From Australimonas brisbanensis (GTDB lineage: Bacteria > Chloroflexota > Dehalococcoidia > Lucifugimonadales > Australimonadaceae): a stretch of DNA of 64,000 nucleotides. The stretch's first letter is position 1. Each line of letters opens with the position of its first letter. The position numbers and the translations under genes were made by a program. This document shows positions 32,883-42,918 of this stretch, in pieces. The stretch spans positions 27,814 to 91,813 of the forward strand of contig JAYQTA010000008.1 in NCBI GenBank assembly GCA_038147155.1. Reading direction: 5' to 3'. The notes beneath the pieces are model-generated. The model ran no database searches. It worked only from the letters and a program-made list of their open reading frames with translations, and was not told the DNA's origin.

Positions 32883-34516
32883 GTGCCCACCGCACCGCGC
32901 CGTTCCCGCTCGCTGCTCATCGCGGCCATCGCGCTGCTCGCCCTGGCCCTGGCCGCCTGCGGCGGCGCTGACGCGACGCCCACCAGCCAGACCAACACGG
33001 CCACCGTCACCCGGGGCACCTTCTCCATCACCGTCACGGCGGCGGGCTCGGTCGCTGCGGCGGACGAGGAGACGCTGCGCTTCGGCGTGGCAGGCACCGT
33101 GACCGAGGTGCTGGCCTCAGAGGGGGCCGTGGTGGCAGAGGGCGATGTGCTCGCGCGGCTGGACGCCACCAGCCTCACCGCCTCGCGGGACCAGGCGGAT
33201 GCCGCGTTGGCCAACGTCCAAGAGGCACTGGACGCGCTGGTGAACCCCACTGAAGAGGCCACCGCACAGGCCGCGCTGGATCTGGAGTCGGCCACCCTGG
33301 CCCAGACGGCCACCGAGCGCAGCCAGCGAAAGGCCGTGGACGCCGCGCAGACCGCCCAGGACAACGCAGCCGAGGCGTACGCCTACGTGTTCCGGCGTCA
33401 TTATGGGATCGAGCCCTCCGGCACCGACCTGCTGACGCTCACCCCCGATCAGATGCTGGCGGCCTACCCCAAGGATCCCACCGTCCTCTACGCGTGGACC
33501 ACCTTGTTCCCCGCACTCCCCCCGAACGAGAACGAGTTCACCACAGCGGCGAACTCCGCCCACGTGGCGGTGCAGGATGCAGTCCTGGCCTTCAGGCAGG
33601 CCACCACGGCCCAAGCCCAGGCCCTGGCCACCGCCCAGCGCAACGTGGAAAAGGCGCAGGTCGCCGTGGCGACCCTGGCCTCCCCCGACCGGCTCGCGCT
33701 GCTCCAGGCACAGGCCGCCGTCACCGCAGCCAAGGGCAAGCTGGCGGACGCCCAGCTGGCGCTGGACCGCGCCGTGCTGACGGCGGACTTCACTGGGACC
33801 ATCACCGGCCTAGCAATCGCGGTTGGTGACGACGTGACCGCCGCCACCAACGTCGCCACCCTCACCAGCACCGGTGACCTGGTGGTGGAGGGTCAGGTGG
33901 ATGAGATAGACATCGCCCAGTTGGCCGAGGGCCAGCAGGTTCGGGTGGAGCTGGACGCCCTCCAGGGCGTGACCCTGGCGGGCACCCTCTCGACCATCTC
34001 GTCATCGCCGGTGACCCAACAGGGTATCGTCTCCTACCCCATCACCATCGCGCTCACCATCCCGCGTGCCGGTGCAACCGGGCTGCGGGTGCTGCCGGGC
34101 ATGACCGCCACCGCAACGGTGGTGGTGGCCGAGCAGGCGGGCGTGCTGATGGTGCCCGCGGGGGCGATCCAGCGCGACGGCCAGAACCGGGTGGCCGACG
34201 TGCTCCTGGCCGACGGCACCACCCAGCGCACCCAGGTCACCATCAGCGCCTCCGACGGGCGCGTGGCGGTGGTGAGCAACGGGCTGTCCGAGGGCGATGA
34301 GGTGGCGGTGCCCGCGGGCTCCGCCGCCACGGTGAATCAGTTCACCACCTTCGGGCCCGGCGGGCTCACCTTCCCCGGCACCGGCACCGGCCCCACCCGC
34401 AACGCGGACGGCACCATCACCCTGCCCGACGGCAGCGTCATCACCCCGGGCCAGGGCGGCTTCGGCGGCGGGCGCGGCGGCAACGGGGGCGGGCGCGACG
34501 GCAACGGGGGCGGCCA

Positions 34517-34520
<4 letters not shown>
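32883..34520 (+). CDS. MacA/HlyD-type periplasmic adaptor lipoprotein
   Basis: This 545-residue protein has a lipoprotein signal (LLIAAIALLALALAAC), then a biotinyl-lipoyl half-motif (GVAGTVTEVLASEGAVVAEG), a long coiled coil (about residues 80-300, Ala/Gln/Thr-rich), the second lipoyl half (LTADFTGTITGLAIAVGDDV), and beta-barrel domains. It ends in Gly/Arg/Asn repeats (GGGRGGNGGGRDGNGGG). It starts at GTG with AGGAGG 7 bases upstream. It links the inner-membrane MacB-like exporter to the outside. The first gene of a three-gene operon with 4-base overlaps. Confidence 0.9.
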
Positions 34521-35262
<742 letters not shown>

Positions 35263-35266
<4 letters not shown>

Positions 35267-36510
35267 GGCCCTCCGACGTGCTGGCCAGCGCCGTGGGAGC
35301 GCTGCTCTCCAACAAGCTGCGCTCCCTTCTGACGGTGCTGGGCATCATCATCGGCGTGGCCGCGGTGATCGGCGTCATGGCCGTTGGCCAGGGCACCCAG
35401 GCCACCGTGTCCGACCGCATCTCCGGCCTGGGCACCGACCTGATCTTCGTGCGCCCCGGCGCCGTCACCACCCAGGGCGTGAGCCAGGGCCAGGGCAGCG
35501 CCCAGACCCTCACCCTGGCCGACGCGCAGGCCATTGCCGCGCCGGGCGCGGTCCCCGCCGTGGGCGGCGTGGCCCCGGAGCTGTCCACCACCGTGCAGCT
35601 GTCGGTGAGCGGGCAGAACTCCCGCTCGCGCGCCACGGGCACCAGCCAGGACTACCCCCAGGTGCGCGGGGTGAGCCTGGCCGAGGGGACGTTCTTCACC
35701 GCGGACGACGACGCGTCAGCCCGCGCCGTGGTGGTGCTGGGCGCCAGCGTGGCCGAGACGCTCTTCCCCGACGGCGAAGCCGTGGGCGCCGTGATCCGCG
35801 TCAGCACACGCCCGTTCACCGTGGTGGGCGTGCTGGCGAGCCAGGGCGGCACCGCCCTGGGCAACCTGGACGACCAGGTGCTGCTGCCCATCACCACGGC
35901 GCAACGGCGCTTGTCGGCCGGGCGCACCGTCAGCGGCGAGCTGGTGGTCAATTCCATCACCGTGCAGGCGGCGGACTCGGAGAGCATCGAGGCGGCCAAG
36001 GCACAGATAACCGCGCTGCTGCGCGAGCGACACGACATCATCGGCACTGAAGACGACTTCACCGTCACCACCCAGGAGGACCTGGTGGCCACCGCGAGCC
36101 AGGTGGCCGACGTGTTCACCATCTTCCTGGGCTCCATCGCCGGCATCAGCCTGCTGGTGGGCGGCATCGGCATCATGAACATCATGCTGGTGTCCGTCAC
36201 CGAGCGCACCCGCGAGATCGGCATACGCAAGGCCGTGGGCGCCCGCTACCGGGACATCATGGCCCAGTTCCTGGCCGAGGCCATCCTGCTCTCGGCTGCG
36301 GGCGGCGCGCTGGGCATCGGGCTGGGGTTCGGCCTGGCTGAGGTGTTCGGCCAGCTGAGCCTCAACGGCTCCCAGCTGCGCACCGTGGTCACCCCCGGCG
36401 TGGTGGGTCTTGCCGTGGGCGTGGCCGTGGCCATCGGCCTCTTCTTCGGCCTCTACCCCGCCACTCAGGCCGCCCGGCTCGACCCCATCACCGCCCTGCG
36501 GCACGAGTAG
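35263..36510 (+). CDS. MacB-type FtsX-domain ABC permease
   Basis: In this 415-residue protein the first helix (KLRSLLTVLGIIIGVAAVI) is followed by a large periplasmic MacB_PCD domain. Three C-terminal helices of the FtsX fold begin at about residue 285 (SLLVGGIGIMNIMLVSVTER, TREIGIRKAVGAR). It exports peptides, macrolides or lipoproteins in known relatives; the cargo here is unknown. It overlaps the ATPase stop by 4 bases (ATGA). Confidence 0.93.
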
Positions 36511-36517
36511 GGGGCGG

Positions 36518-37414
36518 CTAGAGCGCCAGGCGGGAGCGGTGGTCCAGCTTGCCCGTGGGCACGGGGCTGACGGCGAAGAGTGCCCCACCCTCCGGGCCTA
36601 TCTCCTCGTCCGGGGTGGGCTTGCGGCTCGACGTGGTGACGTAGAGGGTGTCCAGGGAAGCACCACCGAAGCCCGCCGAGGTGATCTTGCGCGCCGGGAA
36701 GCGCACGCGCGCAACCTCCCGCCCCGCCGGGTCGAAGCGCACCAGCGACCACCCGCCGCTGAAGGCCACCCACAGGTGGCCCTCGGCGTCCACGGTGAGG
36801 CCGTCCGGCGAGGCGCCTTCCTCCTTGGACAGGTCCACCAGCGTCGTGTCGCCGGACACATCGCCCGTGGCCCCGTCGTAGGCGTAGCACAGGATCTTGC
36901 GCCCGCGCGTGTCCGCCACGTACAGGTAACGCTCGTCGGGCGAGAAGGCCATGCCGTTGGGCATGCCGATGTCCGTGCGCAGCGTGCGCACGGCGCCGTC
37001 GAGGGCGATGGAGTAGAGCCTGGCGGGGCCCGTCCCCACCTCCATGGGCACCACGCCGCCCAGCACCCGGCCCGCCGCATCGGCGATGACGTCGTTGAAG
37101 CGCCCGTCCGCCTCGCCCGCGAACCCCTCGTTGACGATGCGCGCGGGCCCGTAGCCGTCACCAGCCACCGGGGCCACGGCGATGCGCGCCCGGTCCAGGA
37201 ACAGCGCCAGGGCGTCGTCGGGCTGGAAAGTGAAGGCGTAGACCCGCAGCCCCTCCACCACCGTCTCCACGACGCGGGTGGCCGGGTCCATGCGGTACAC
37301 CCGCTCGGCCCGGTTGTCCGTCCAGTAGATGCGCCCCTGGCCGGGGTGCCAGAGGGGGTTCTCGCCCACCTGGTCGGGGTTCTTGGCCAGCTGGAACACG
37401 GCGGGGTCTGCCAC
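36518..37414 (-). CDS. SMP-30/gluconolactonase-family lactonase
   Basis: This is a beta-propeller protein of 298 residues. Metal-site regions are ENPLWHPGQGRIYWTD near the start (Glu), RFNDVIADAAGRVLGG (Asn, Asp), MPNGMAFSPDERYLYVADT and SPDGLTVDAEGHLWVAFSGG. Such enzymes hydrolyse sugar-acid lactones or similar esters. The GTG at 37414 is chosen because GGAGG is 6 bases upstream; an ATG 30 bases earlier lies within the TAGGAT -10-like element and would probably not be transcribed in full. Divergent from the cupin gene. Confidence 0.85.
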   Translation of the reverse strand: MADPAVFQLAKNPDQVGENPLWHPGQGRIYWTDNRAERVYRMDPATRVVETVVEGLRVYAFTFQPDDALALFLDRARIAVAPVAGDGYGPARIVNEGFAGEADGRFNDVIADAAGRVLGGVVPMEVGTGPARLYSIALDGAVRTLRTDIGMPNGMAFSPDERYLYVADTRGRKILCYAYDGATGDVSGDTTLVDLSKEEGASPDGLTVDAEGHLWVAFSGGWSLVRFDPAGREVARVRFPARKITSAGFGGASLDTLYVTTSSRKPTPDEEIGPEGGALFAVSPVPTGKLDHRSRLAL

Positions 37415-37465
37415 GGCGCGCCTCCGGGTGCGGGATGGGGGCATCCTAGCACCGGGGAGCCCTGC

Positions 37466-37471
37466 TATCCT
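37466..37471 (+). promoter_or_regulatory. -10 element TATCCT
   Basis: GC-TATCCT-GCCCTCC lies 53 bases before the cupin gene. A mirror-image GC-TAGGAT-GCCCC on the minus strand serves the divergent lactonase gene. Confidence 0.4.
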
Positions 37472-37524
37472 GCCCTCCCCTGCCCTGAGCGGGCGGGCCG
37501 AACAGCAGGCACCAGGAGGCGCGC

Positions 37525-37860
37525 ATGGCCATCTACCGCATGTACACGGGTGAGGACGGGCGCACGCACATCGAACCGACGCCCCTGGCCCAGCACCCCG
37601 AGCTGACCAACCTGGAGCAGGTGGCGGGGGTGTACCTGCGCACGCGCGCCGACGAGGCGATGGCCCCGCACCCGGCGCCGGAGCGGCGCTGGATATTCAT
37701 CGTGGCGGGGGCGATGGAGGTGCGTCCGGCGCATCTGGCCGAGGGCGTGCGGCTGGTGCCCGGCGATATCGTGCGTATCACCGATACCACGGGCGAGGGC
37801 CACGCCACCACGTTCAGTGGCGGGTGCACCTTCGCGGTGCTGCCGCTGGGCAACGCCTAG
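37525..37860 (+). CDS. cupin-like protein
   Basis: This 111-residue protein has a strand pattern ending RWIFIVAGAMEV then RLVPGDIVRITDTTGEGHATTF and FAVLPLG, which is a single cupin barrel. The usual metal histidines are only partly present (H in GEGHATTF), so catalysis is uncertain. Ribosome site AGGAGG. Function unknown; shares a divergent promoter region with the SMP-30 lactonase. Confidence 0.72.
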   Translation: MAIYRMYTGEDGRTHIEPTPLAQHPELTNLEQVAGVYLRTRADEAMAPHPAPERRWIFIVAGAMEVRPAHLAEGVRLVPGDIVRITDTTGEGHATTFSGGCTFAVLPLGNA

Positions 37861-37883
37861 CCGCCACCCATCCTGGGGAAAGG

Positions 37884-37916
37884 AGAGGGCCCGGGCGCTG
37901 CCGGGGCCCTCTTTCA
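37884..37916 (+). terminator. intrinsic terminator after the cupin gene
   Basis: AGAGGGCCC and GGGCCCTCT form a 9-base stem with a GC-rich loop, followed by TTTC. It lies between convergent genes. Confidence 0.75.
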
Positions 37917-37942
37917 TCTACTGCTACTGCGAACGCAGGAGT

Positions 37943-38284
37943 CTAGGACTGTTTCTCGGCCCAGCCGCCCACCAGGGGCGCCTTGTAGTGCTTGCCCTGC
38001 ACGGCCATGACCATGAGGCCGATCCACGCAACCAGCGAGACGACGCCCACCAGCCAGTACAGCAGCGCGCCGATGCCGGGGATCCAGTTCGCCACGATGC
38101 TCGCCACGGTCAGCGGGACGAACACGGCGATGGACTGCCAGGCGTGGAACCGGACGGTCTTGTTCTCCTTCTCAACGAGCAGGAACACGATGCCGGTGAC
38201 CCACGTCAGCAGGTAGGCCAGCAGGCCAGCGACGTTCTGGCTGACGCCCAGGGCGGTGGTCTTCTTCTCGCTCTCCCTGTACAC
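37943..38284 (-). CDS. DUF4870 (Tic20-like) small membrane protein
   Basis: This 113-residue protein has three to four helices: NVAGLLAYLLTWVTGIVFLL, the conserved VRFHAWQSIAVF, and YWLVGVVSLVAWIGLMVMAV. TTALGVSQN in front of helix 1 is the family's typical N-terminal tract. It starts at GTG, the first possible start after an in-frame stop; no good ribosome site. A TAGGAT -10-like element lies just upstream. Function unknown in the family. Confidence 0.82.
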   Translation of the reverse strand: MYRESEKKTTALGVSQNVAGLLAYLLTWVTGIVFLLVEKENKTVRFHAWQSIAVFVPLTVASIVANWIPGIGALLYWLVGVVSLVAWIGLMVMAVQGKHYKAPLVGGWAEKQS

Positions 38285-38389
38285 CTCACAACGGCCGGAT
38301 GGTGACGGGTCGCGGCCATCCTAGGTGCGGAGTCCAGTGAGCACAACCGCACTTCCAGACGATTCTCGCCGTACGAGCGGCCTGGGGCG

Positions 38390-38647
38390 TCAGTCCTCGG
38401 GGTGCGGGCGGGGCTCCTGGCCGGGCCAGAGTTGGGAGCGCAGCACCATGCCGTGCTCCGGGCACAGGAGGGAGAAGAAGCCGACCTCGTCGTGGTGGTC
38501 CTCGTGCTCCACGTCGGTCTGGAACTCGACGCGCGCCCAGCCCACGGGCAGGAATTGGTGGGCGACGCGGTCGGAGTCGAGGTACTCGTCGGCCACCTCA
38601 CAGCCGGGGTAGTCGCACTTGATGGAGACGATGGACGAGTAGCCCAC
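38390..38647 (-). CDS. small Cys-containing hypothetical protein
   Basis: This 85-residue protein starts at GTG with AGGAG 8 bases upstream. CDYPGCEVADEY and LLCPEHGMVL give a C-x4-C and C-x2-H pattern, so it may bind zinc. The middle, FLPVGWARVEF, is a short beta segment. The style is that of small actinobacterial or phage zinc-finger proteins. No characterised family recognised. Confidence 0.65.
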   Translation of the reverse strand: MGYSSIVSIKCDYPGCEVADEYLDSDRVAHQFLPVGWARVEFQTDVEHEDHHDEVGFFSLLCPEHGMVLRSQLWPGQEPRPHPED

Positions 38648-38742
38648 GGCGCATGCTCCTGGGACGGGGGTTGGCCCACAGCATACAGGGCAACCCTTGC
38701 CCCCGCTGGTACCCTGCCCCCAGTTCCGATGGGGAGCGAGCG

Positions 38743-39086
38743 ATGCGGCGGTTCGAGGGCCTGGCGGACATCGTGGAGAACCGCTTCTGCACCTCCTGCG
38801 GGCTGTGCACCCTGTGCGCGCCGGAGGGGGTGGTCCAGATGGGGTGGGCGGCCAACGGGCAGCTGCGCCCCCGCGCCGCACGGCCGCCGCGCGCCTGGCG
38901 GGAGCCATCACAGCGGGAGCGCCAGCCCCGGACTTCGCCGGGCTGGGCGAGGCGCTGGCAGGGCTGGTGCTGAGCGCCCAGGAACAGGCGGCGGTGTTCG
39001 CGGGCACCCTGGAGCGGGTGCGCGCCGGAGGGGCGGACGAATCGACCGAGCTCGACAACTGGCAGCCGGTGCAGGAGGAGGAGTGA
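38743..39086 (+). pseudogene. FrhB-like N-terminal iron-sulfur protein with an internal frameshift
   Basis: The first frame reads FEGLADIVENRFCTSCGLC (CxxCxxC) with CAPEGVVQMGW and NGQLRPRAA, like the N-terminal domain of coenzyme F420-reducing hydrogenase beta (FrhB_FdhB_N). The coding then continues in another frame: TAAARLAGAITAGAPAPDF, LSAQEQAAVFAGTLERVRAG, ending at 39086. The shift lies near 38880-38885, in CGCCGC repeats. The downstream gene starts inside this second frame's stop (GTGA), which supports that both frames belong to one gene. Sequencing error or real decay cannot be told apart. Confidence 0.5.
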
Positions 39087-39541
39087 GGGGAGCGCCCGAC
39101 ACGACCACGGTGGAGGACTACCTGGCGGGGCTCCCGCCCGAGCGACAGGCGCACATGCGCGAACTGCGCTCCCTCTTGCGCGAGAACCTCCCAGCAAAGT
39201 TCGAGGAGGCGGTGCAGTACGGGATGATCACCTACCGGGTGCCCCTGGCCCGCTACCCCAAGACGTACAACAAGCAACCCCTGGCCTATGTGTCTCTGGG
39301 CAACCAGAAGCACCACATGGCGCTCTACGGGGGCGTGCCTGCAGAGGATGATGCCGGGTTCCGGGCCGCCTACGAGGCGACGGGCAAGAAACTGGACATG
39401 GGTGTGGGGTGCGTGCGCTTCAAGCGCCTGGACGACCTGCCGCTTGAAATGCTCACCGGCATCTGGCGCGAGGCAACGGTGGACGGGTTCATCGCCCTCT
39501 ACGAGCGCATGCGCGCGAGCGCGGGCAGGCCGAAGCGCTAG
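39083..39541 (+). CDS. DUF1801 domain protein
   Basis: This 152-residue protein has the DUF1801 (YdhG-like) pattern: TTVEDYLAGLPPERQAHMRE then KFEEAVQYGMITYRVP, VSLGNQKHHMALYGG and KLDMGVGCVRFKRLDDLP. Starts at GTG overlapping the preceding stop by 4 bases, with AGGAGGAG upstream. The family is a small cytosolic fold of unknown activity. Confidence 0.82.
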   Translation: MRGAPDTTTVEDYLAGLPPERQAHMRELRSLLRENLPAKFEEAVQYGMITYRVPLARYPKTYNKQPLAYVSLGNQKHHMALYGGVPAEDDAGFRAAYEATGKKLDMGVGCVRFKRLDDLPLEMLTGIWREATVDGFIALYERMRASAGRPKR

Positions 39542-39658
39542 GTATCTCCTGGCGTTGACGTGCATTGCGCGCCCCAGGCGTCATGCAGATGCGCCCCTGC
39601 TCGCCGTCTCGCGCGCAAGCGCAGGGAGAGCGGCCGGGAAAACCCTCGCTCCAGACCC

Positions 39659-39687
39659 TTGACATGCCCCCTACATACGCCACAATA
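39659..39687 (+). promoter_or_regulatory. promoter of the ATP-grasp/aminomutase operon
   Basis: TTGACA (perfect -35), a 17-base spacer and ACAATA lie 32 bases before the first gene of the cluster. It is the only perfect -35 I saw in the window. Confidence 0.6.
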
Positions 39688-39718
39688 GTCATGATTCTGA
39701 ACGCACTGCGAAAGGTGT

Positions 39719-40333
39719 ATGGACGAAACAGACGATTGGCCCCGCTTCGGTAGGCTGCAGGTTGACCCCCGTCTGTTCGAGTCCCGCCCCATTGAGCGCT
39801 GCCGCATCGAAGAGTGCCGCGCGTCCTGCTGCGGCCACGGCGTCTACGACGACCGCGACAACGCATACCGCGTGCTGGCGGCCGCCGATGAGATCGCTCC
39901 CTTCCTCACCCACGAGCCCCAGCCCCGCGAGCGCTGGTTCGACCCCACGATCCACCCCGACACGGACTACCCATCGGGGCTGCGCCGCGGCACCCGCACC
40001 ATCCCCGACCCACACCACTCCGCAGGCACGCGCTGCGTGTTCCTGCGTGAGGATAACTTCTGCGCCATCCAGGCCATGTCCATGGCCAAGGGGGAGCACC
40101 CGTGGTCGCTCAAGCCGCACTACTGCGCGCTCTACCCACTGATCGTCCTGGGCGACCGTCTGCTGCTGGATGATGAGAATGAGCTGACGCGCACCGGCGG
40201 GACGTGCTCACGCCCCTCCCCCACCCCCCGTCCCCTCTACGAGATCTACGACGTGGAGATGATCCTGGCGCTGGGCCACGAGGCGTACGAGGAACTGCGA
40301 GGCTACGCCGCCTCCCTGGGGGCGACGCAGTGA
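39719..40333 (+). CDS. DUF3109/YkgJ-like Cys-rich protein
   Basis: This 204-residue protein has a set of conserved cysteines: ERCRIEECRASCCGHG, then TRCVFLREDNFCAIQ and KPHYCALYPLIVLG. This is the zinc/iron-chelating pattern of the YkgJ/DUF3109 group, in which the Cys probably hold an Fe-S cluster or zinc. The activity is unknown. It is the first gene of the operon; its stop overlaps the next gene by 4 bases (GTGA), so it probably serves the same pathway. Confidence 0.8.
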   Translation: MDETDDWPRFGRLQVDPRLFESRPIERCRIEECRASCCGHGVYDDRDNAYRVLAAADEIAPFLTHEPQPRERWFDPTIHPDTDYPSGLRRGTRTIPDPHHSAGTRCVFLREDNFCAIQAMSMAKGEHPWSLKPHYCALYPLIVLGDRLLLDDENELTRTGGTCSRPSPTPRPLYEIYDVEMILALGHEAYEELRGYAASLGATQ

Positions 40334-41361
40334 GGATCGGCATCGCCTACGACATGAAGGACGACGCCCCGGCCGCGGGGTCCGAAAGTGACGATGCCTC
40401 GGAGGAGTACGACCCTCCCGAGACCATCGACGCTCTGGCCCGCACCATCGAGGACCTGGGCCACGAGACGGTGCGCCTGGGCGGCGGGCGCGATTTCCTG
40501 CGCGCCGTGGTGGACGCCGACGTTGACCTGGTGTTCAACATCGCCGAGGGGCGCGGGGTTCACCGCTCCCGTGAGGCGCAGGTGCCCAGCGTGCTGGAGA
40601 TGCTGGGCATCCCCTACACCGGCTCCGACCCGCTGACCCTGGCCGTCGGCCTGGACAAGGCCGTGGCCAAGCGTATCGTAGCCTCCCACGGGGTGAGCAC
40701 GCCCTGGTCGCTGCTGGCGCACAGCTTGGACGAGGTGCTCTCCGCCGGCCCCAACGCCTTCACCTACCCCCTGGTGGTCAAGCCCACCTACGAGGGCTCC
40801 AGCAAGGGGGTGCGGGCGGACTCCAAGGTGGGCGAGTGGGCCTCCTTGGTGCATATGGTCGCGCTCATCACGCAGGAGTACCGCCAACCCGCGCTGGTGG
40901 AGCGGTTCGTGCCGGGCCGCGAGGTGACGGTGGGCATCGTGGGTCACGCCGACCCGCGCGTGGTGGGGGTGATGGAGGTGGTGCCCAACACCGGCCTCGA
41001 CGACGGGTTCATGTACACCCTTGAGGTGAAGCGCAACTACCGCGCCGTGGTGCGCTACGACTGCCCGCCCCGCATGGCCCCCGCCGTCATCGAAGCCATC
41101 GAGCGCGAGGCGCTGGCCGCCTTCCAGGCGCTGGGCTGCCGCGACGTAGCACGGCTGGACTTTCGCGTGACCCCCGCGAGCGAGCCGGTGTTCATCGAGG
41201 CCAATCCCCTGCCTGGCATGGGCTCCTACTCAGACCTGCCCATCATGGCGGGTCTGCGTGGCTGGTCGTTCTCACGATTGGTAGAGGAGATCCTCTCCTC
41301 TGCCATCGAACGCACGGGCGCCCCTCGGCGAGCCCGCGCCACCACCCACACCGGACGCTAG
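40330..41361 (+). CDS. ATP-grasp ligase, D-Ala-D-Ala-ligase-like (first of two)
   Basis: This 343-residue protein opens with RIGIAYDMKDD. The ligase core is VPSVLEMLGIPYTGSD, LDKAVAKRIVASHG, PLVVKPTYEGSSKGV (ATP site) and DVARLDFRVTPASEPVFIEA, with the NPLPGM metal-binding end. That pattern is D-alanine-D-alanine-ligase-like, i.e. it joins an acyl group to an amine via acyl phosphate. It does not sit with cell-wall genes, so a specialised peptide or amino acid ligase is likely. Starts at GTG within the previous stop codon. Length is near the family norm. Confidence 0.87.
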   Translation: MRIGIAYDMKDDAPAAGSESDDASEEYDPPETIDALARTIEDLGHETVRLGGGRDFLRAVVDADVDLVFNIAEGRGVHRSREAQVPSVLEMLGIPYTGSDPLTLAVGLDKAVAKRIVASHGVSTPWSLLAHSLDEVLSAGPNAFTYPLVVKPTYEGSSKGVRADSKVGEWASLVHMVALITQEYRQPALVERFVPGREVTVGIVGHADPRVVGVMEVVPNTGLDDGFMYTLEVKRNYRAVVRYDCPPRMAPAVIEAIEREALAAFQALGCRDVARLDFRVTPASEPVFIEANPLPGMGSYSDLPIMAGLRGWSFSRLVEEILSSAIERTGAPRRARATTHTGR

Positions 41362-41363
41362 GG

Positions 41364-42359
41364 ATGAACGTGCTCATCGCGCACAACGCGCCCACCCCTT
41401 CCCGCTATACCACCCTGGGCGAGCAGGCGGCGGTGGAAGGTGTGCTGGAGTCGGCAGAGGCCGTTGCCCACGCGCTGCGTGCCGCCGGCCACCGGGTGGA
41501 GACGCTGGCGTTGACCCCGCCCCTGGAGGCCGCCGTTGCCACGGTGTTGTCCTCCCGACCCGACGTGGTGTTCAACCTGTTCGAGGGGTTCGAGGGCCAA
41601 CCGAAGACCGAGTGGCGCTTCGCCCGGGCGGTCGAGAGCGCCCTGCCCTGCACCGGCGCCTCCAGCGCAACGCTGCGCCTGTGCCTGGACAAGGGCGCGG
41701 CGAAGGAGCGATTCGCGCAGGCAGGCATCCCAACGGCACGCTGGCAGGTGCTGAGCGCGGGCGATGCGGCCCGCTGCACCCTGGCGTTGCCGGTCATCGT
41801 CAAGCCGCTGAACGAGGACGCCTCCCACGGCCTCTCGGAGGCGAGCATCGTGACGGAGCGCGCCGCGCTGACCGAACGCATCGGCTGGGTGGAGGCTCAC
41901 TACGGCAGCCCCGCGCTGGTGGAGGAGTTCCTCCCCGGCCGCGAGTTCAACTTGGCGGTGCTGGGCACCTGCGCACCACGCGTGCTGCCGCCCACTGAGA
42001 TGGTCTACGCGGGGGGCCCCCGTTCCCCCCGCATCCTCACCTTCGCCGCCAAGTGGGACGAACACCACCCCGACTTCGCCGCCATCGGCGTGCGCTGCCC
42101 CGCCGAGGTGGACGCGGACCTGCTGGCCGAGGTGCGCGGGCTGGCGCTGTCCGTCCACGAGACGGTTGGGGCACCGGCCTACCTGCGGGTGGACCTGCGC
42201 CAGGACGCCGAGGGGCGCCTGTGCGTCATCGAGGCCAACCCCAACCCGGACATCGCGCCCTCGGCGGGCTTCGCCCTCCAGGCCACCGCTGGGGGGCTCT
42301 CCTACGCCGACCTGGTGGGTGCCATCTTGGCGAACGCACGGGTGGGGGTGAGCGCATGA
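41364..42359 (+). CDS. ATP-grasp ligase, D-Ala-D-Ala-ligase-like (second of two)
   Basis: This 331-residue protein is a paralogue of the preceding one with low similarity. MNVLIAHNAPTPSRYTTLGE precedes FNLFEGFEGQPKTEWRFARA and LDKGAAKERFAQAG, then LPVIVKPLNEDASHGLSEAS and YLRVDLRQDAEGRLCVIEA with NPNPDIAPSAG at the metal site. The two ligases may add successive amino acids to one product. Two bases separate it from the first ligase, and it overlaps the GNAT gene by 4 bases. Confidence 0.87.
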   Translation: MNVLIAHNAPTPSRYTTLGEQAAVEGVLESAEAVAHALRAAGHRVETLALTPPLEAAVATVLSSRPDVVFNLFEGFEGQPKTEWRFARAVESALPCTGASSATLRLCLDKGAAKERFAQAGIPTARWQVLSAGDAARCTLALPVIVKPLNEDASHGLSEASIVTERAALTERIGWVEAHYGSPALVEEFLPGREFNLAVLGTCAPRVLPPTEMVYAGGPRSPRILTFAAKWDEHHPDFAAIGVRCPAEVDADLLAEVRGLALSVHETVGAPAYLRVDLRQDAEGRLCVIEANPNPDIAPSAGFALQATAGGLSYADLVGAILANARVGVSA

Positions 42360-42856
42360 GCATGGACATCAGGCCCATGACCCCCGCTGAGAAGGACGCG
42401 CTGGTGCGCATCACCGCCGACACCGGCTACTTCTCCGAGGAGGAGGTGGCCACCGCCAATGAGGTGCTGACCGACTGCGCCCAGAGGGGTGATGCCTCAG
42501 GCTACTTCACCCTGGTGGCATGGGAGGGCCGGGAGCCCGTCGGGTATGTCACCTACGGGCCCGTGCCCCTCACCGCCGCCTCCTACGACGTGTACTGGAT
42601 CGCCGTTGAGCCGGGCCGCCAGGGACGCGGCACCGGCAGGGCGCTCATGGCCGCCGCCCAGGGGTGCATCCAGACCGCTGGCGGGCGGCTGATGCTGGCC
42701 GAGACCTCCTCCCGTGACCAGTACGCGCCGACGCACCGATTCTACCGGGCCACAGGTTTCGAGGTGCTCTCGCGCATCGACGACTTCTACGACGAGGGCG
42801 ATGCGCTGTTGGTGTTTGGAAAGCGCTTGGGAGGTGCCCATCAGATGGTGCCGTAG
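42356..42856 (+). CDS. GNAT acetyltransferase
   Basis: This 166-residue protein has the acetyl-CoA motif VYWIAVEPGRQGRGTGRALM (Q-G-R-G-T-G), with YAPTHRFYRATGFEVL at the end. Small single-domain GNATs of this type acetylate amino groups. Coupled to the ligase gene by an ATGA overlap. In other bacteria a GNAT beside lysine 2,3-aminomutase makes N-epsilon-acetyl-beta-lysine; a like role here is inference. Confidence 0.87.
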   Translation: MSMDIRPMTPAEKDALVRITADTGYFSEEEVATANEVLTDCAQRGDASGYFTLVAWEGREPVGYVTYGPVPLTAASYDVYWIAVEPGRQGRGTGRALMAAAQGCIQTAGGRLMLAETSSRDQYAPTHRFYRATGFEVLSRIDDFYDEGDALLVFGKRLGGAHQMVP

Positions 42857-42918
42857 GCAGGCTGGTCGTCCCGTTCCGTCCGGCTTCACCCGTCGTCGGT
42901 CACGAAAGGAACACCCCC

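Noticed and set aside
39542..39718. Lysine riboswitch before the aminomutase operon
   Set aside because: The leader after the TTGACA promoter is about 25 bases, far too short for a lysine riboswitch, and no matching conserved segments were seen in the 180-base gap.
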